64,000 nt of DNA from an uncultured Flavobacteriaceae bacterium (lineage in GTDB: Bacteria > Bacteroidota > Bacteroidia > Flavobacteriales > Flavobacteriaceae), in contig CAJXEB010000001.1 in the NCBI GenBank assembly GCA_913052585.1, forward strand, positions 20,949 through 84,948, written 5' to 3'. Within the stretch, counting starts at the first letter, position 1; the number at the start of each line of letters is the position of its first letter. This document shows, one piece after another, positions 56,001 to 63,372 of this stretch. The translations under genes and the position numbers were made by a program. The notes below the pieces were generated by a model that saw only the letters and a list, made by a program, of their open reading frames with translations, searched no databases and had not been told where the DNA came from.

Positions 56001-56476
56001 GGAATTGCTGCATATTTTAGGTATTTGCTATTCGTTTTAAAGTTAATAGCTGTTTTAAAGGGAATCGGTTCTAAATCGGAAGATTTTTGATCAATACTGG
56101 CTAGTAAAAGTTCGGATTCTCGTTGGTTTTGATTCAACTGAATAACATTTAAAAGCTTATCGCTAACTTCAGGAAAATGATTACCAATTAATTTGGAGGC
56201 CTCTTCGTTAGTTATTCCTTGTTGAAGATTGAAAAGTTTTAATAAAGGCTTTGCTATAAATCGAATAAACAAAGCTGTTTCTACCAATACAAATGTCCAA
56301 AACAAAATTGTTCTACCCAAAGGGTTTAGCCATAAAAAATATTCAATAAGTAAGGTAATAATAAGGTATAAGAGTCCTGTTGCGAAAAAAAGAATGGCTC
56401 CTTTTATTAATTCGCTGGTATAGTATTTCTTAATAAATTGTTCCAGCTTTTGCTGGATTATTGAAAAGTTGCTCAT
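53057..56476 (-). CDS. DUF4175-like large membrane protein with coiled coils and GK/GE repeats
   Basis: With the start at 56476 (MSNFSIIQQKLEQF) this is 1139 residues; a longer open frame from 56605 exists but its extra 43 residues cross a palindromic repeat and look non-coding. It has two or three N-terminal membrane helices, a beta-rich domain (about 230-510), a very long charged coiled coil rich in Q, K and E (about 510-800), then two low-complexity blocks of GK/GE/GQ repeats. It resembles the Bacteroidota DUF4175 family of unknown function. Its conserved place next to ybeY and mnmG is notable. Confidence 0.75.
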   Translation of the reverse strand: MSNFSIIQQKLEQFIKKYYTSELIKGAILFFATGLLYLIITLLIEYFLWLNPLGRTILFWTFVLVETALFIRFIAKPLLKLFNLQQGITNEEASKLIGNHFPEVSDKLLNVIQLNQNQRESELLLASIDQKSSDLEPIPFKTAINFKTNSKYLKYAAIPVIIFLLFTALGDKDIFSSSYKRVVNYDTAYEPPAPFAFQVLNNSLTAIENKSYTLKIKTVGEYAPENASISFNDETYYLKQFAPGVFEYTFLQPLIPIDFSLKANKVSSKEYTLDVLKTPSLVNFKMKLDYPSYTGKKDEVLESSGNAIVPQGTKVTWDIQTKNTDNVVLKTKDSSYSFLQKQENFNFEKRIFNKIDYAITTSNKNLKDYENLSFTLGVIRDEYPEIKVASKQDSTDSQKIYFLGNVSDDYGLTKLQLVYYPSGEEENKQSIPLTLNDSNFDQFVYDFPGNLSLSEGISYDYYFQVFDNDVIHNFKSSKSAIYSFRKLTQDEIENEQLQNQEKTIEGLDKSLENMKQQDKTLEEISKNQKEKNELNWNDKKKLEKFIKKQEKQEEMMKNFSKELKENLENFQPENNEKDPFKEQLKERFQENEEQLKKNEKLLDELEKLQDKIEKEELTEKLEKLSKQNKNQEKNLEQLVELTKRYYVTKKAEKLAEELNKLAEEQEKLANAPEEENTKKAQEELNKKFEEFTKEKEELQKDNKDLKEPMDIPEDKKGEEEVKEEQEKASDELEKGDKKEASKSQKKAAQKMKQMGQQMQMQMQSGEMETLDEDLEMLRQILDNLVVFSFEQEDLMGEFKTTDYGSPLFGKKLIKQNDLKQNFEHVDDSLFALSLRQPRLGGKINESLTDVTFNLDKSLERLAENEIRKGISSQQYTVTGANELAILLSDILGSMQDQMSSMGKGKGKGKGKGKGMGKGEGEGQGFQLPDIIKKQEGLNEKMKEGLGKKGEGEGKGKGKGEGKGEGEGQGEGEGQGEGEGSGENGKNGKNGKQKGEEGYGNGEDVNGKLFEIFKEQQMLRQQLQDKINQLGDKGKASDLLREMENIEQQLLEKGFDQNTLEKMQNLQHELLKLDKATFEQGQEMKRESKANLKSFENNVITNPEDIKKYFNTTEILNREALPLRLEYKQKVQEYFKNKDD
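53541..53634. repeat. Low-complexity G-E/G-K/G-Q coding repeat
   Basis: Six-base degenerate repeats of the CCTTCN type on the plus strand encode alternating Gly-Glu, Gly-Lys and Gly-Gln in the DUF4175 gene. Similar units recur at 53706-53774. Unit number may vary between strains. Confidence 0.6.
53706..53774. repeat. Low-complexity G-K coding repeat
   Basis: Repeated TTTCCN-type hexamers encode a run of Gly-Lys pairs (GKGKGKGKGKGMGKGEGEGQ). It is a slippage-prone tract within the DUF4175 gene. Confidence 0.6.
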
Positions 56477-56480
56477 AAAT

Positions 56481-56558
56481 ACCTGCGCAAGTAGGTGTCT
56501 CTCCTTATATAGCGCGATTTTAATTTTAAGATTCCTGCGGACACAGGAATTACACCTC
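56481..56558. repeat. Palindromic repeat upstream of DUF4175 gene
   Basis: ATTCCTG (56531-56537) and CAGGAAT (56544-56550) form a perfect 7-bp stem around CGGACA. AGGTGT (56493-56498) and ACACCT (56552-56557) add a wider inverted pair. It resembles dispersed palindromes with an ATTCCTGCGG core found between flavobacterial genes. Confidence 0.45.
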
Positions 56559-56648
56559 GAAAATACTATATTAATTTCAATCTGCCTGTTAATATTATGT
56601 TGCAAAAATTAAACCAAATTATACTTTTAAAATCCTCAACAGGTATTG

Positions 56649-56656
56649 TACCTTTG
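56649..56656 (+). promoter_or_regulatory. Possible -7 box of gltX
   Basis: TACCTTTG matches TAnnTTTG about 95 bp before the gltX start, giving a leader that would contain the hairpin at 56703-56733. Confidence 0.4.
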
Positions 56657-56702
56657 CCGCATCAATTATGTTTCACTATTTAAACAACTTTCGCCTTTAG
56701 TG

Positions 56703-56733
56703 CGGAGACTAAGTTTAAAATAAAAAGTTTCCG
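56703..56733 (+). promoter_or_regulatory. Leader hairpin just before gltX
   Basis: CGGAGACT (56703-56710) and AGTTTCCG (56726-56733) can pair with one G-U, around a 15-nt A-rich loop, ending 17 nt before the start codon. It could affect translation of gltX, but no known riboswitch class is recognised. Confidence 0.3.
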
Positions 56734-56750
56734 TTTTCACGGGAGATATT

Positions 56751-58277
56751 ATGTCTAAAAAAGTTAGAGTTCGTTTTGCACCAAGTCCTACGGGACCTTT
56801 ACATATTGGAGGAGTAAGAACCGCCTTGTTTAATTATTTATTTGCTAAAAAACACGGAGGAGATTTCGTTTTACGTATAGAAGATACTGATCAAAACAGG
56901 TATGTAGAAGGAGCTGAAAACTATATAGTAGAAGCGCTAAATTGGCTAAACATACCATTTGATGAAGGTGTTGGGAAAGAAGGGAAGTTTGGTCCTTACC
57001 GTCAAAGTGAACGAAAAGGGATGTATAAGCAATATGCCGAGCAACTTATTGCTTCTGGTAATGCTTATTATGCGTTTGATACTTCTGAAGATTTAAATGG
57101 GATTCGAAAAGAATATGAAGCTGAAAAAAAGACTTTTATTTATAATTGGCATAATAGAGAAAAGTTAAGCAACTCGATTTCTTTATCTCAGGAAGAAGTT
57201 GTAGCTAAAATTAAAAATGGAGATGATTATGTAATCCGTTTTAAAATGCATCATCCTTTAGAAGGATCAGACAGCGTTATTACAACACAAGATATTATAA
57301 GGGGCCATGTATCGTTTAAAAAGGAGCTTTTAGATGATAAAGTATTGTTTAAGAGTGATGGTATGCCAACCTATCATTTGGCAAATATTGTAGACGATCA
57401 CTTTATGGAAATCACTCACGTAATTCGTGGTGAAGAATGGCTTCCTTCGGTTCCATTGCATATCGCTTTATACCAAGCATTAGGTTGGAACATTCCAGAA
57501 TTTGCTCATTTACCATTGATTATGAAACCCGTTGGTAAGGGGAAATTAAGTAAGCGTGACGGTGATAAAATGGGATTCCCTGTATTTCCAACACAATGGG
57601 AAACCAAAGAAGGGGAAGTGTTTTCTGGTTATAAAGAAGATGGTTATTTTCCTGAAGCGGTAATAAATATGTTGGCTTTATTAGGTTGGAATCCTGGCAC
57701 AGAACAAGAAATTTTTAGCTTGGATGAATTGGTGGAAACATTCGATTTAAGTAGGGTTAACAAAGCAGGAGCTAAATTTGATCCAGAAAAAACAAAATGG
57801 TTTCAACATCATTACTTACAAACAAAAGATAATGAAACCTTAACAAGTCTGTTTTCAAAACTATTAGAAGATAAAGGCATTGCTCCTAATAAGAATCTTT
57901 CCATTATAGTGGAGTCTATAAAAGAACGTGCAACTTTTGTAAGTGACCTTTGGGAGCAAGGAAGTTACTTTTTTGAAGCTCCTACTACTTATGATGAAAA
58001 AGCTTCAAAAAAAGCATTTAAGGAAGGAACTTCTGAATTAATGTCCGAAGTGTTGAGTCTTTTAAACCAATGTGACGAGTTTACTTCAGGTGAAATTTCA
58101 AATAAAGTGAAGGAATGGCTTACGAGTCAAGAAATTGGATTTGGGAAAGTAATGATGCCATTAAGGCTTTCTCTTGTAGGAGAAATGAAAGGGCCAGATG
58201 TGTTTGATATTGCTGCTATACTTGGTAAGGAAGAAACGATTAGTAGAATAAAAAAGACGATATCTTTTTTATCTTAG
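56751..58277 (+). CDS. gltX: Glutamate--tRNA ligase
   Basis: This 508-residue class I synthetase charges tRNA-Glu. It begins VRVRFAPSPTGPLHIGGVRTALFNYLFA (HIGH-type motif) and has LRIEDTDQ, VIRGEEWLPSVPLH and GKLSKRDG (KMSKS-type motif), followed by the anticodon-binding helical part. Length is normal. Its stop overlaps the stop of the convergent outer-membrane protein gene by 4 bp (TTAG). Confidence 0.98.
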   Translation: MSKKVRVRFAPSPTGPLHIGGVRTALFNYLFAKKHGGDFVLRIEDTDQNRYVEGAENYIVEALNWLNIPFDEGVGKEGKFGPYRQSERKGMYKQYAEQLIASGNAYYAFDTSEDLNGIRKEYEAEKKTFIYNWHNREKLSNSISLSQEEVVAKIKNGDDYVIRFKMHHPLEGSDSVITTQDIIRGHVSFKKELLDDKVLFKSDGMPTYHLANIVDDHFMEITHVIRGEEWLPSVPLHIALYQALGWNIPEFAHLPLIMKPVGKGKLSKRDGDKMGFPVFPTQWETKEGEVFSGYKEDGYFPEAVINMLALLGWNPGTEQEIFSLDELVETFDLSRVNKAGAKFDPEKTKWFQHHYLQTKDNETLTSLFSKLLEDKGIAPNKNLSIIVESIKERATFVSDLWEQGSYFFEAPTTYDEKASKKAFKEGTSELMSEVLSLLNQCDEFTSGEISNKVKEWLTSQEIGFGKVMMPLRLSLVGEMKGPDVFDIAAILGKEETISRIKKTISFLS

Positions 58278-58930
58278 AAGTAAAATATTCCAGCTAAAAC
58301 AATTAAAGAGCTGTTTCCTTTAAAGTTATCGTATTCTAAATCATTTTTATTTAGTTTACCTAGCATATTTGTTACGCCATATTGATATTGAGCTGATAAT
58401 CTAAAGTTTTTTACTCCACCCGTTATTCCACCGTGTAAATGAAAGTTTACGGGAGATACCTCTTGAATGTCTTTTGCTTTTAAAGAGGTGTAACCGTCTA
58501 ATATATAGTCTTCAAAAGTTTCGGATTTTAGTTTTAGTTTTCCACTAACATTTAAAACAGGTCCAAACTCTACTGATAAATAATTTTTAATAATGTTATA
58601 ACTTCCTAAAAAATAAAGCTGAACTCCTTGTAAGTTATAATCGATGTATTGAGTTTCTGAAGAGGAAGCGGCTCCAAAAATTTCAACATTATTAGAAAAG
58701 TAATTAAGTCCAAAAATTAAATCAAAATCATTTCTAAAAGCTCCACGGGTTGAAAACCCACCTATAAAACCTCCAGCTTGTTTGGTGTTAAAGTCAGAAG
58801 TCATGATATCAAACATCGTATATCCTCCGGTAATTCCTAAAAAGTTAGATCCATCGAAATTACGTTGTGATATTGACTCTTGAGTAAACAAAAACAAAAT
58901 GGTAACGAAAAATATAATTTTTAGGCTCAT
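58274..58930 (-). CDS. Outer-membrane beta-barrel protein
   Basis: This 218-residue protein has a signal peptide (cleavage near SISQ, about residue 21) and then alternating hydrophobic strands. It ends in IFYF, the terminal aromatic residue recognised by the BAM complex. It looks like a small eight- to ten-stranded barrel of the PorT/OmpA-like type, common in Bacteroidota. Its function is unknown. It is divergent from the SPFH gene. Confidence 0.75.
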   Translation of the reverse strand: MSLKIIFFVTILFLFTQESISQRNFDGSNFLGITGGYTMFDIMTSDFNTKQAGGFIGGFSTRGAFRNDFDLIFGLNYFSNNVEIFGAASSSETQYIDYNLQGVQLYFLGSYNIIKNYLSVEFGPVLNVSGKLKLKSETFEDYILDGYTSLKAKDIQEVSPVNFHLHGGITGGVKNFRLSAQYQYGVTNMLGKLNKNDLEYDNFKGNSSLIVLAGIFYF

Positions 58931-59011
58931 AAATTTAGGTGGCTATAAAGGCGGTAAAAGTAACCTTTTTTTCGTATATTGAACATTACGTTTAATCTAA
59001 AAACAGTTGCT

Positions 59012-59989
59012 ATGAATTATATTGGATTGCCTATTATTATTATTGGACTATTAGTTTTATTGCTTGGTTCATTTTTTATTGTGAAGCAACAAACGGTTGC
59101 TATTGTTGAAAGATTTGGAAAGTTTTCTAGAGATTATGGCGCGGGAATTAATATGAAGATTCCTTTTATTGATAGAATCGCGGGGCGAGTAAACTTACGT
59201 ATCCAACAGCTAGATGTTATTGTTGAAACAAAAACAAAAGATGATGTATTTGTTCACTTAAAAATTTCAGTTCAGTTTCAAATACAAAGAGAACACGTGT
59301 ATAACGCCTTCTATAAATTACAAAACCCTCATGAACAAATTACCGCTTTTATATTTGATGTTGTTCGTGCTGAAGTTCCAAAAATGAAATTGGATGATGT
59401 ATTTGTTAAAAAAGAAGAAATAGCGGTTGCGATTCAAAGAGAATTAAAAGAAGCAATGTTGAATTATGGATATGATATTGTAAAAGCCTTGGTAACAGAT
59501 ATTGATCCTGATCAATTGGTTAAAATTGCAATGAACCGTATTAATGCTGCTGAAAGAGAAAAAGTTGCTGCACAACACGAAGGAGATGCGCAACGCATAT
59601 TAATTATTGAAAGAGCAAAAGCTGAAGCTGAAAGTAAACGATTACAAGGATTGGGTATTGCTGATCAACGTAGAGAGATTGCAAGAGGTCTTGAGGATAG
59701 TGTTGACGTTTTAAATAACGTAGGTATTAATTCACAAGAAGCATCTGCTTTAATAGTTGTTACACAACATTATGACACCTTACAATCTGTTGGAGACGCC
59801 ACTAATTCCAATTTAATATTATTACCTAATTCACCTCAAGCTGGAAGTGATATGTTAAATAATATGATAGCATCTTTTGTTGCTAGTAATCAAATTGGAG
59901 AACAAATGAAAAAAGACAATGAAGCTAAAGGGATTATAAATAAAAAGAATAAGAAGCCTAAGCCTCCTCAATCAGATTTTGATTATTAG
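59012..59989 (+). CDS. SPFH/band 7 membrane protein (QmcA/slipin-like)
   Basis: With ATG at 59012 this is a 325-residue protein with an N-terminal membrane helix (about 4-25) and a band 7 domain (FFIVKQQTVAIVERFGKFSRDYGAGINMKIPF), followed by a helical coiled coil (AAEREKVAAQHEGDAQRILIIERAKAEAESKRLQG). Such proteins form large oligomers that organise membrane microdomains or regulate proteases. An upstream in-frame TTG at 58979 would add 11 residues and is less likely. A bidirectional terminator follows. Confidence 0.9.
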   Translation: MNYIGLPIIIIGLLVLLLGSFFIVKQQTVAIVERFGKFSRDYGAGINMKIPFIDRIAGRVNLRIQQLDVIVETKTKDDVFVHLKISVQFQIQREHVYNAFYKLQNPHEQITAFIFDVVRAEVPKMKLDDVFVKKEEIAVAIQRELKEAMLNYGYDIVKALVTDIDPDQLVKIAMNRINAAEREKVAAQHEGDAQRILIIERAKAEAESKRLQGLGIADQRREIARGLEDSVDVLNNVGINSQEASALIVVTQHYDTLQSVGDATNSNLILLPNSPQAGSDMLNNMIASFVASNQIGEQMKKDNEAKGIINKKNKKPKPPQSDFDY

Positions 59990-59999
59990 ATAAATAAAA

Positions 60000-60036
60000 A
60001 ATAACCTTCTAAATATTTAGAGGGTTATTTTTTTTG
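60000..60036. terminator. Bidirectional intrinsic terminator between SPFH gene and glnS
   Basis: AATAACCTTCTAAA pairs with TTTAGAGGGTTATT (one G-T) and is followed by a run of eight T on the plus strand; an A-rich stretch on the other side gives a T-run on the minus strand. It serves both convergent genes and overlaps the last codons of glnS. Confidence 0.85.
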
Positions 60037-62044
60037 TTTCCATTAATAATAACTCGTCTTTATCATCTAAAGCTTTCGTTACAAACTCTGTAATTTCTGG
60101 AGTTGATTCTTGATTGTTATTTAACAATACCCCTAAACTTATCATCGTTACAATTCGGGTGCCTGCTTTTTTAACAGCAGTTCCAAAGAAAGGCACTAAT
60201 TCGTCGTAAGAAATGTTTGTTGCTAATTCCTGGATTCTTGTTTTAGCTAATTCTTGTTTTTCGATAGGTAGTTTTGTGTATTTTTTACCAAAACGCATAA
60301 TTTCATTAATCGCTGAAATTGGTGGTATTTGAACTTGTGCCGCTTGTTTTTGAACTGGTTTTTTCTTTTCCCAAGAATCTCGCAATCCTACTGTTTTATT
60401 AAAAACTATGTTTTCTGAAGTAGTATCATCATCCACATTAAAATATCCCAATCGTTGAAATTGAAAACTATCTCCTTTTTTTACAGAAGCCAAACTGGGC
60501 TCCACAAACGCTTCTGAAACAGTAAGAGAAATTGGATTGATAAACTCCATAAAAGTTTTCTCCTTATGACTATCTGGTGCTTCATCTGTAAACAAACGAT
60601 CATAGGATCTTACTTCTGTTTTTAAAGCATGAGCAATAGAAACCCAGTGAAGTGTCCCTTTTACTTTTCTAACACTTGCTTCGGTTCCGGTTCCGCTTAA
60701 ACTATCTGCATCATAAGAACATGCTATTTCGGTAATGTTTCCTTGACTGTCTTTTAAAACTGAATCTGCTTTAATTATATATGCGTTTTTTAAACGTACT
60801 TCTTTTCCAAGGGTTAATCGGAAAAAGTTACCACCCGCTTCTTCTTTAAAATCTTCTCTTTCAATATATAATTCTTTAGAAAAAGGAACTTCTCTAAATC
60901 CGGCGTCTTCATCTTCTGGGTTATTTTCAGCTTTTAACAACTCTTCTTTTCCTTCGGGATAGTTGGTAATTGTTAATTTTACGGGGTTTAAAACTGCCAT
61001 TACACGAGGAGCAATCTTATTTAAATCTTCACGAATACAAAATTCTAATAAAGAAACGTCAATCACGTTTTCACGTTTAGCAACTCCAACAGCTTCAATA
61101 AACTTTTTTATAGCATTGGGTGTATATCCTCTTCTTCGCAAACCAGAAATGGTTGGCATTCTTGGATCGTCCCAACCTTTTACAACGTTTTCTTCTACCA
61201 ATTGAAGCAATTTTCGTTTACTCATAATGGTATAACTCAGATTTAAACGGGCAAACTCTCGTTGTTTTGGAGCTAAAGGAAGTTCGCTTAAATTCTCTTT
61301 ATAAACCTCATCTCTAAACCAATCGTAAAGGTCTCTGTGAGGTTTAAATTCCAAAGAGCATAAAGAGTGTGAAATTTGCTCAATATAGTCGCTTTCACCG
61401 TGTGTCCAATCGTACATTGGATAAATACACCAATCGTTTCCTGTTCTGTGATGTGCTTTCTTTAAAACACGATACATAATAGGGTCCCGCATCAACATAT
61501 TAGGATCTTCCATGTTAATTTTTGCTCTTAACACATGGGTTCCTTCGTTAAAGGCTCCGTCTTTCATTTTTGTGAAAAGATCTAAATTTTCTTCAATAGA
61601 TCTATTTCTATAAGGGCTATTGGTTCCAACTTGCGTTGGAGTTCCTTTTTGCGCTCTCATATCTTCACTGGTTTGTGAGTCTATATATGCTTTTCCGTTT
61701 TTAATTAAACGAATCGCCCAATCATATAGTTTTTGAAAATAGTTTGAAGAATACAACTCCTGGTCCCATTGGTAACCCATCCAAGCAATGTCTTCTTTAA
61801 TGGCGTCTACATATTTTTGCTCTTCTTTTGCTGGATTGGTATCATCGAATCTAAGGTTTACAGGAGCATTGTATTTTTCCCCTAATCCAAAACTAATGCC
61901 AAGTGCCTTAGTATGTCCAATGTGTAAATATCCATTTGGTTCTGGCGGGAAACGAAAACGCAAGTTTTCTTTTAGCATTCCGTTGGCTAAATCTTCTTCA
62001 ATAATATGCTCAATAAAATTGAGAGGTGTCGTTTTTTCTAACAT
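60017..62044 (-). CDS. glnS: Glutamine--tRNA ligase with C-terminal extension
   Basis: This 675-residue class I synthetase charges tRNA-Gln. It has LRFRFPPEPNGYLHIGHTKALGI (HIGH motif), LRFDDTNPAKEE, YPMYDWTHGESDYIEQISHS and SKRKL (KMSKS-type), with the anticodon-binding beta-barrels following. The typical enzyme is about 555 residues; here roughly 110 helical residues follow after a KKPVQKQAAQ linker. Flavobacterial GlnRS proteins are often annotated as YqeY fusions, which fits, but the YqeY match is not obvious by eye. It is divergent from folB. Confidence 0.95.
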   Translation of the reverse strand: MLEKTTPLNFIEHIIEEDLANGMLKENLRFRFPPEPNGYLHIGHTKALGISFGLGEKYNAPVNLRFDDTNPAKEEQKYVDAIKEDIAWMGYQWDQELYSSNYFQKLYDWAIRLIKNGKAYIDSQTSEDMRAQKGTPTQVGTNSPYRNRSIEENLDLFTKMKDGAFNEGTHVLRAKINMEDPNMLMRDPIMYRVLKKAHHRTGNDWCIYPMYDWTHGESDYIEQISHSLCSLEFKPHRDLYDWFRDEVYKENLSELPLAPKQREFARLNLSYTIMSKRKLLQLVEENVVKGWDDPRMPTISGLRRRGYTPNAIKKFIEAVGVAKRENVIDVSLLEFCIREDLNKIAPRVMAVLNPVKLTITNYPEGKEELLKAENNPEDEDAGFREVPFSKELYIEREDFKEEAGGNFFRLTLGKEVRLKNAYIIKADSVLKDSQGNITEIACSYDADSLSGTGTEASVRKVKGTLHWVSIAHALKTEVRSYDRLFTDEAPDSHKEKTFMEFINPISLTVSEAFVEPSLASVKKGDSFQFQRLGYFNVDDDTTSENIVFNKTVGLRDSWEKKKPVQKQAAQVQIPPISAINEIMRFGKKYTKLPIEKQELAKTRIQELATNISYDELVPFFGTAVKKAGTRIVTMISLGVLLNNNQESTPEITEFVTKALDDKDELLLMETKKITL

Positions 62045-62096
62045 CTTAATAAACTAATTTAATATTTACAACTACCTACTACAAGTTAAGGATTTG

Positions 62097-62104
62097 TAAC
62101 TTTG
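62097..62104 (+). promoter_or_regulatory. Probable -7 box of folB
   Basis: TAACTTTG fits TAnnTTTG, 14 bp before the folB ATG. No good -33 element is seen. Confidence 0.45.
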
Positions 62105-62118
62105 CAAAAATAGTTGAA

Positions 62119-62475
62119 ATGAGCACGATACGATTAAAAAATATAAAAATTTATGCCTTTCACGGCTGTTTACTAGAAGAAGGGCAGATTGGGTCTGATT
62201 ATCTAGTAAATCTTTCAGTGAAAGCAAATCTAGATAAAGCATCTAATAGTGACGAATTAACAGATACTGTTGATTATGTGTTACTTCAGAAAATAGTGAT
62301 GAAACAAATGGCTATTCGTTCTAAATTATTAGAACACGTAGGAAAGCGTATCGTTGATAAAATATTATTTAATATTCCATTAGTTAGTTCTGTGAAAGTA
62401 ACTGTTGCTAAGGTAAACCCACCTATAGGTGGTGATGTGGCAGCTGTTAGTGTAACTTTAAATGTAAAAAGATAA
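62119..62475 (+). CDS. folB: Dihydroneopterin aldolase
   Basis: This 118-residue enzyme of folate synthesis cleaves dihydroneopterin to 6-hydroxymethyl-dihydropterin. It has IRLKNIKIYAFHGCLLEEGQIGSDYLVNL near the start, TVDYVLLQKIV in the middle, LLEHVGKRIVDKIL, and VKVTVAKVNPPIGGDVAAVSV near the end, all standard FolB features. It has its own short leader and precedes the tRNA-Cys gene. Confidence 0.95.
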   Translation: MSTIRLKNIKIYAFHGCLLEEGQIGSDYLVNLSVKANLDKASNSDELTDTVDYVLLQKIVMKQMAIRSKLLEHVGKRIVDKILFNIPLVSSVKVTVAKVNPPIGGDVAAVSVTLNVKR

Positions 62476-62487
62476 GTTGATTTTTAA

Positions 62488-62517
62488 TTGAAAAAGTTGA
62501 ACTTTATATTATATTTG
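62488..62517 (+). promoter_or_regulatory. Promoter of the tRNA-Cys gene
   Basis: TTG (62488-62490) is followed after 19 bp by TATATTTG (62510-62517), a good Bacteroidota promoter, 39 bp before the tRNA 5' end. Confidence 0.65.
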
Positions 62518-62556
62518 CCATCTATAAAAGATATTCTTTATTTTACAATAATTTAG

Positions 62557-62630
62557 GGCGTCGTGGCCGAGTGGCTAGGCCGGGCTCTGCAAAAGCTCTT
62601 ACAGCGGTTCGAATCCGCTCGACGCCTCCA
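62557..62630 (+). tRNA. tRNA-Cys, anticodon GCA, CCA encoded
   Basis: The 74-nt gene folds into a full cloverleaf: acceptor GGCGTCG/CGACGCC, anticodon stem GGGCT/AGCTC (one G-U) with loop CTGCAAA (anticodon GCA at 62589-62591), and T stem AGCGG/CCGCT with loop TTCGAAT. The discriminator T is followed by an encoded CCA. It reads Cys codons. Confidence 0.97.
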
Positions 62631-62662
62631 AAAAGCTTCAGTATTTTACTGGAGCTTTTTTA
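62631..62662. terminator. Terminator after tRNA-Cys, shared with the LysE gene
   Basis: AAAAGCTTCAGTA and TACTGGAGCTTTT pair with one G-T around a TTT loop, followed by a T-run. It ends the tRNA transcript and, on the other strand, the LysE-family gene. Confidence 0.85.
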
Positions 62663-63337
62663 TTTTTCAAAAGTTTCTGGAATATATTCCATTCCTTCTT
62701 GAAGGTTATCTGGAAAAACACCTTGGATTAACAACAGCACTCCAAAACCTATAATTAAAATACTGACCCACTTTTTGGTCTTAATAATAAAACGAGGAGT
62801 AAGATTATTTTTTAGTTTTTTAGCGAGGAATATTTTTAATAAATCGGTTAAAAACAAAGTAATCATTACGGTAGATAAAAATAATATAACTCCGTTTTTA
62901 TGAGTAGTTATTGCTTGTGCGATAATAATAGTTGCAATCCAAGCCGCTAAGACACCAAAGTTAACGAAGTTTAATAAAAAGCCTTTTAAAAAAAGCCCTC
63001 CATGGTTTTTCTTGGTTTCAACAGAATAGTGTTCTCTTACAATTTTAATAAATGATTTTGAGGTTCGTATATAAGAAATAACTCCAAATGCAATTAAAAC
63101 CACCCCTCCAAAAATTAGTAAAGCAGGATCGTCTTTTACTTTTTCAAGAATTTGACTTGTGCTATAAAATGCAATTATAATAAAAATTAAATCGGAAAAT
63201 AAAGCGCCTAAATCAAAAAACATAGCAGCTTTAAAGCCTTTAGTAATACTTGTTTCAATTAAAGTAAAAAATACGGGTCCTATAGCAAAAGCTAATAAAA
63301 ATCCGTAAAAAGCAGCATATAGTAAACCATCAAACAT
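62660..63337 (-). CDS. LysE family amino-acid exporter
   Basis: This 225-residue membrane protein has six predicted helices and the LysE/RhtB-type start LLYAAFYGFLLAFAIGPVFFTLIETSITKGFKAAMFFDLGALFSDLIFI, with the GP-x-F motif. It is probably an inner-membrane exporter for amino acids or related small molecules; the substrate is unknown. It lies between tRNA-Cys and rnr and ends in the shared terminator. Confidence 0.87.
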   Translation of the reverse strand: MFDGLLYAAFYGFLLAFAIGPVFFTLIETSITKGFKAAMFFDLGALFSDLIFIIIAFYSTSQILEKVKDDPALLIFGGVVLIAFGVISYIRTSKSFIKIVREHYSVETKKNHGGLFLKGFLLNFVNFGVLAAWIATIIIAQAITTHKNGVILFLSTVMITLFLTDLLKIFLAKKLKNNLTPRFIIKTKKWVSILIIGFGVLLLIQGVFPDNLQEGMEYIPETFEK

Positions 63338-63372
63338 AGTATTACAAAAGTACTAAATACATTTGAGAAGAT

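Noticed and set aside
56477..56605. 43-residue N-terminal extension of the DUF4175 protein
   Set aside because: It crosses a palindromic repeat, has no family character, and the ATG at 56476 gives a normal membrane-protein start.
62563..62754. 63-residue open frame on the plus strand across the tRNA
   Set aside because: It runs through the tRNA-Cys cloverleaf and its terminator; the tRNA structure is complete and explains the sequence.
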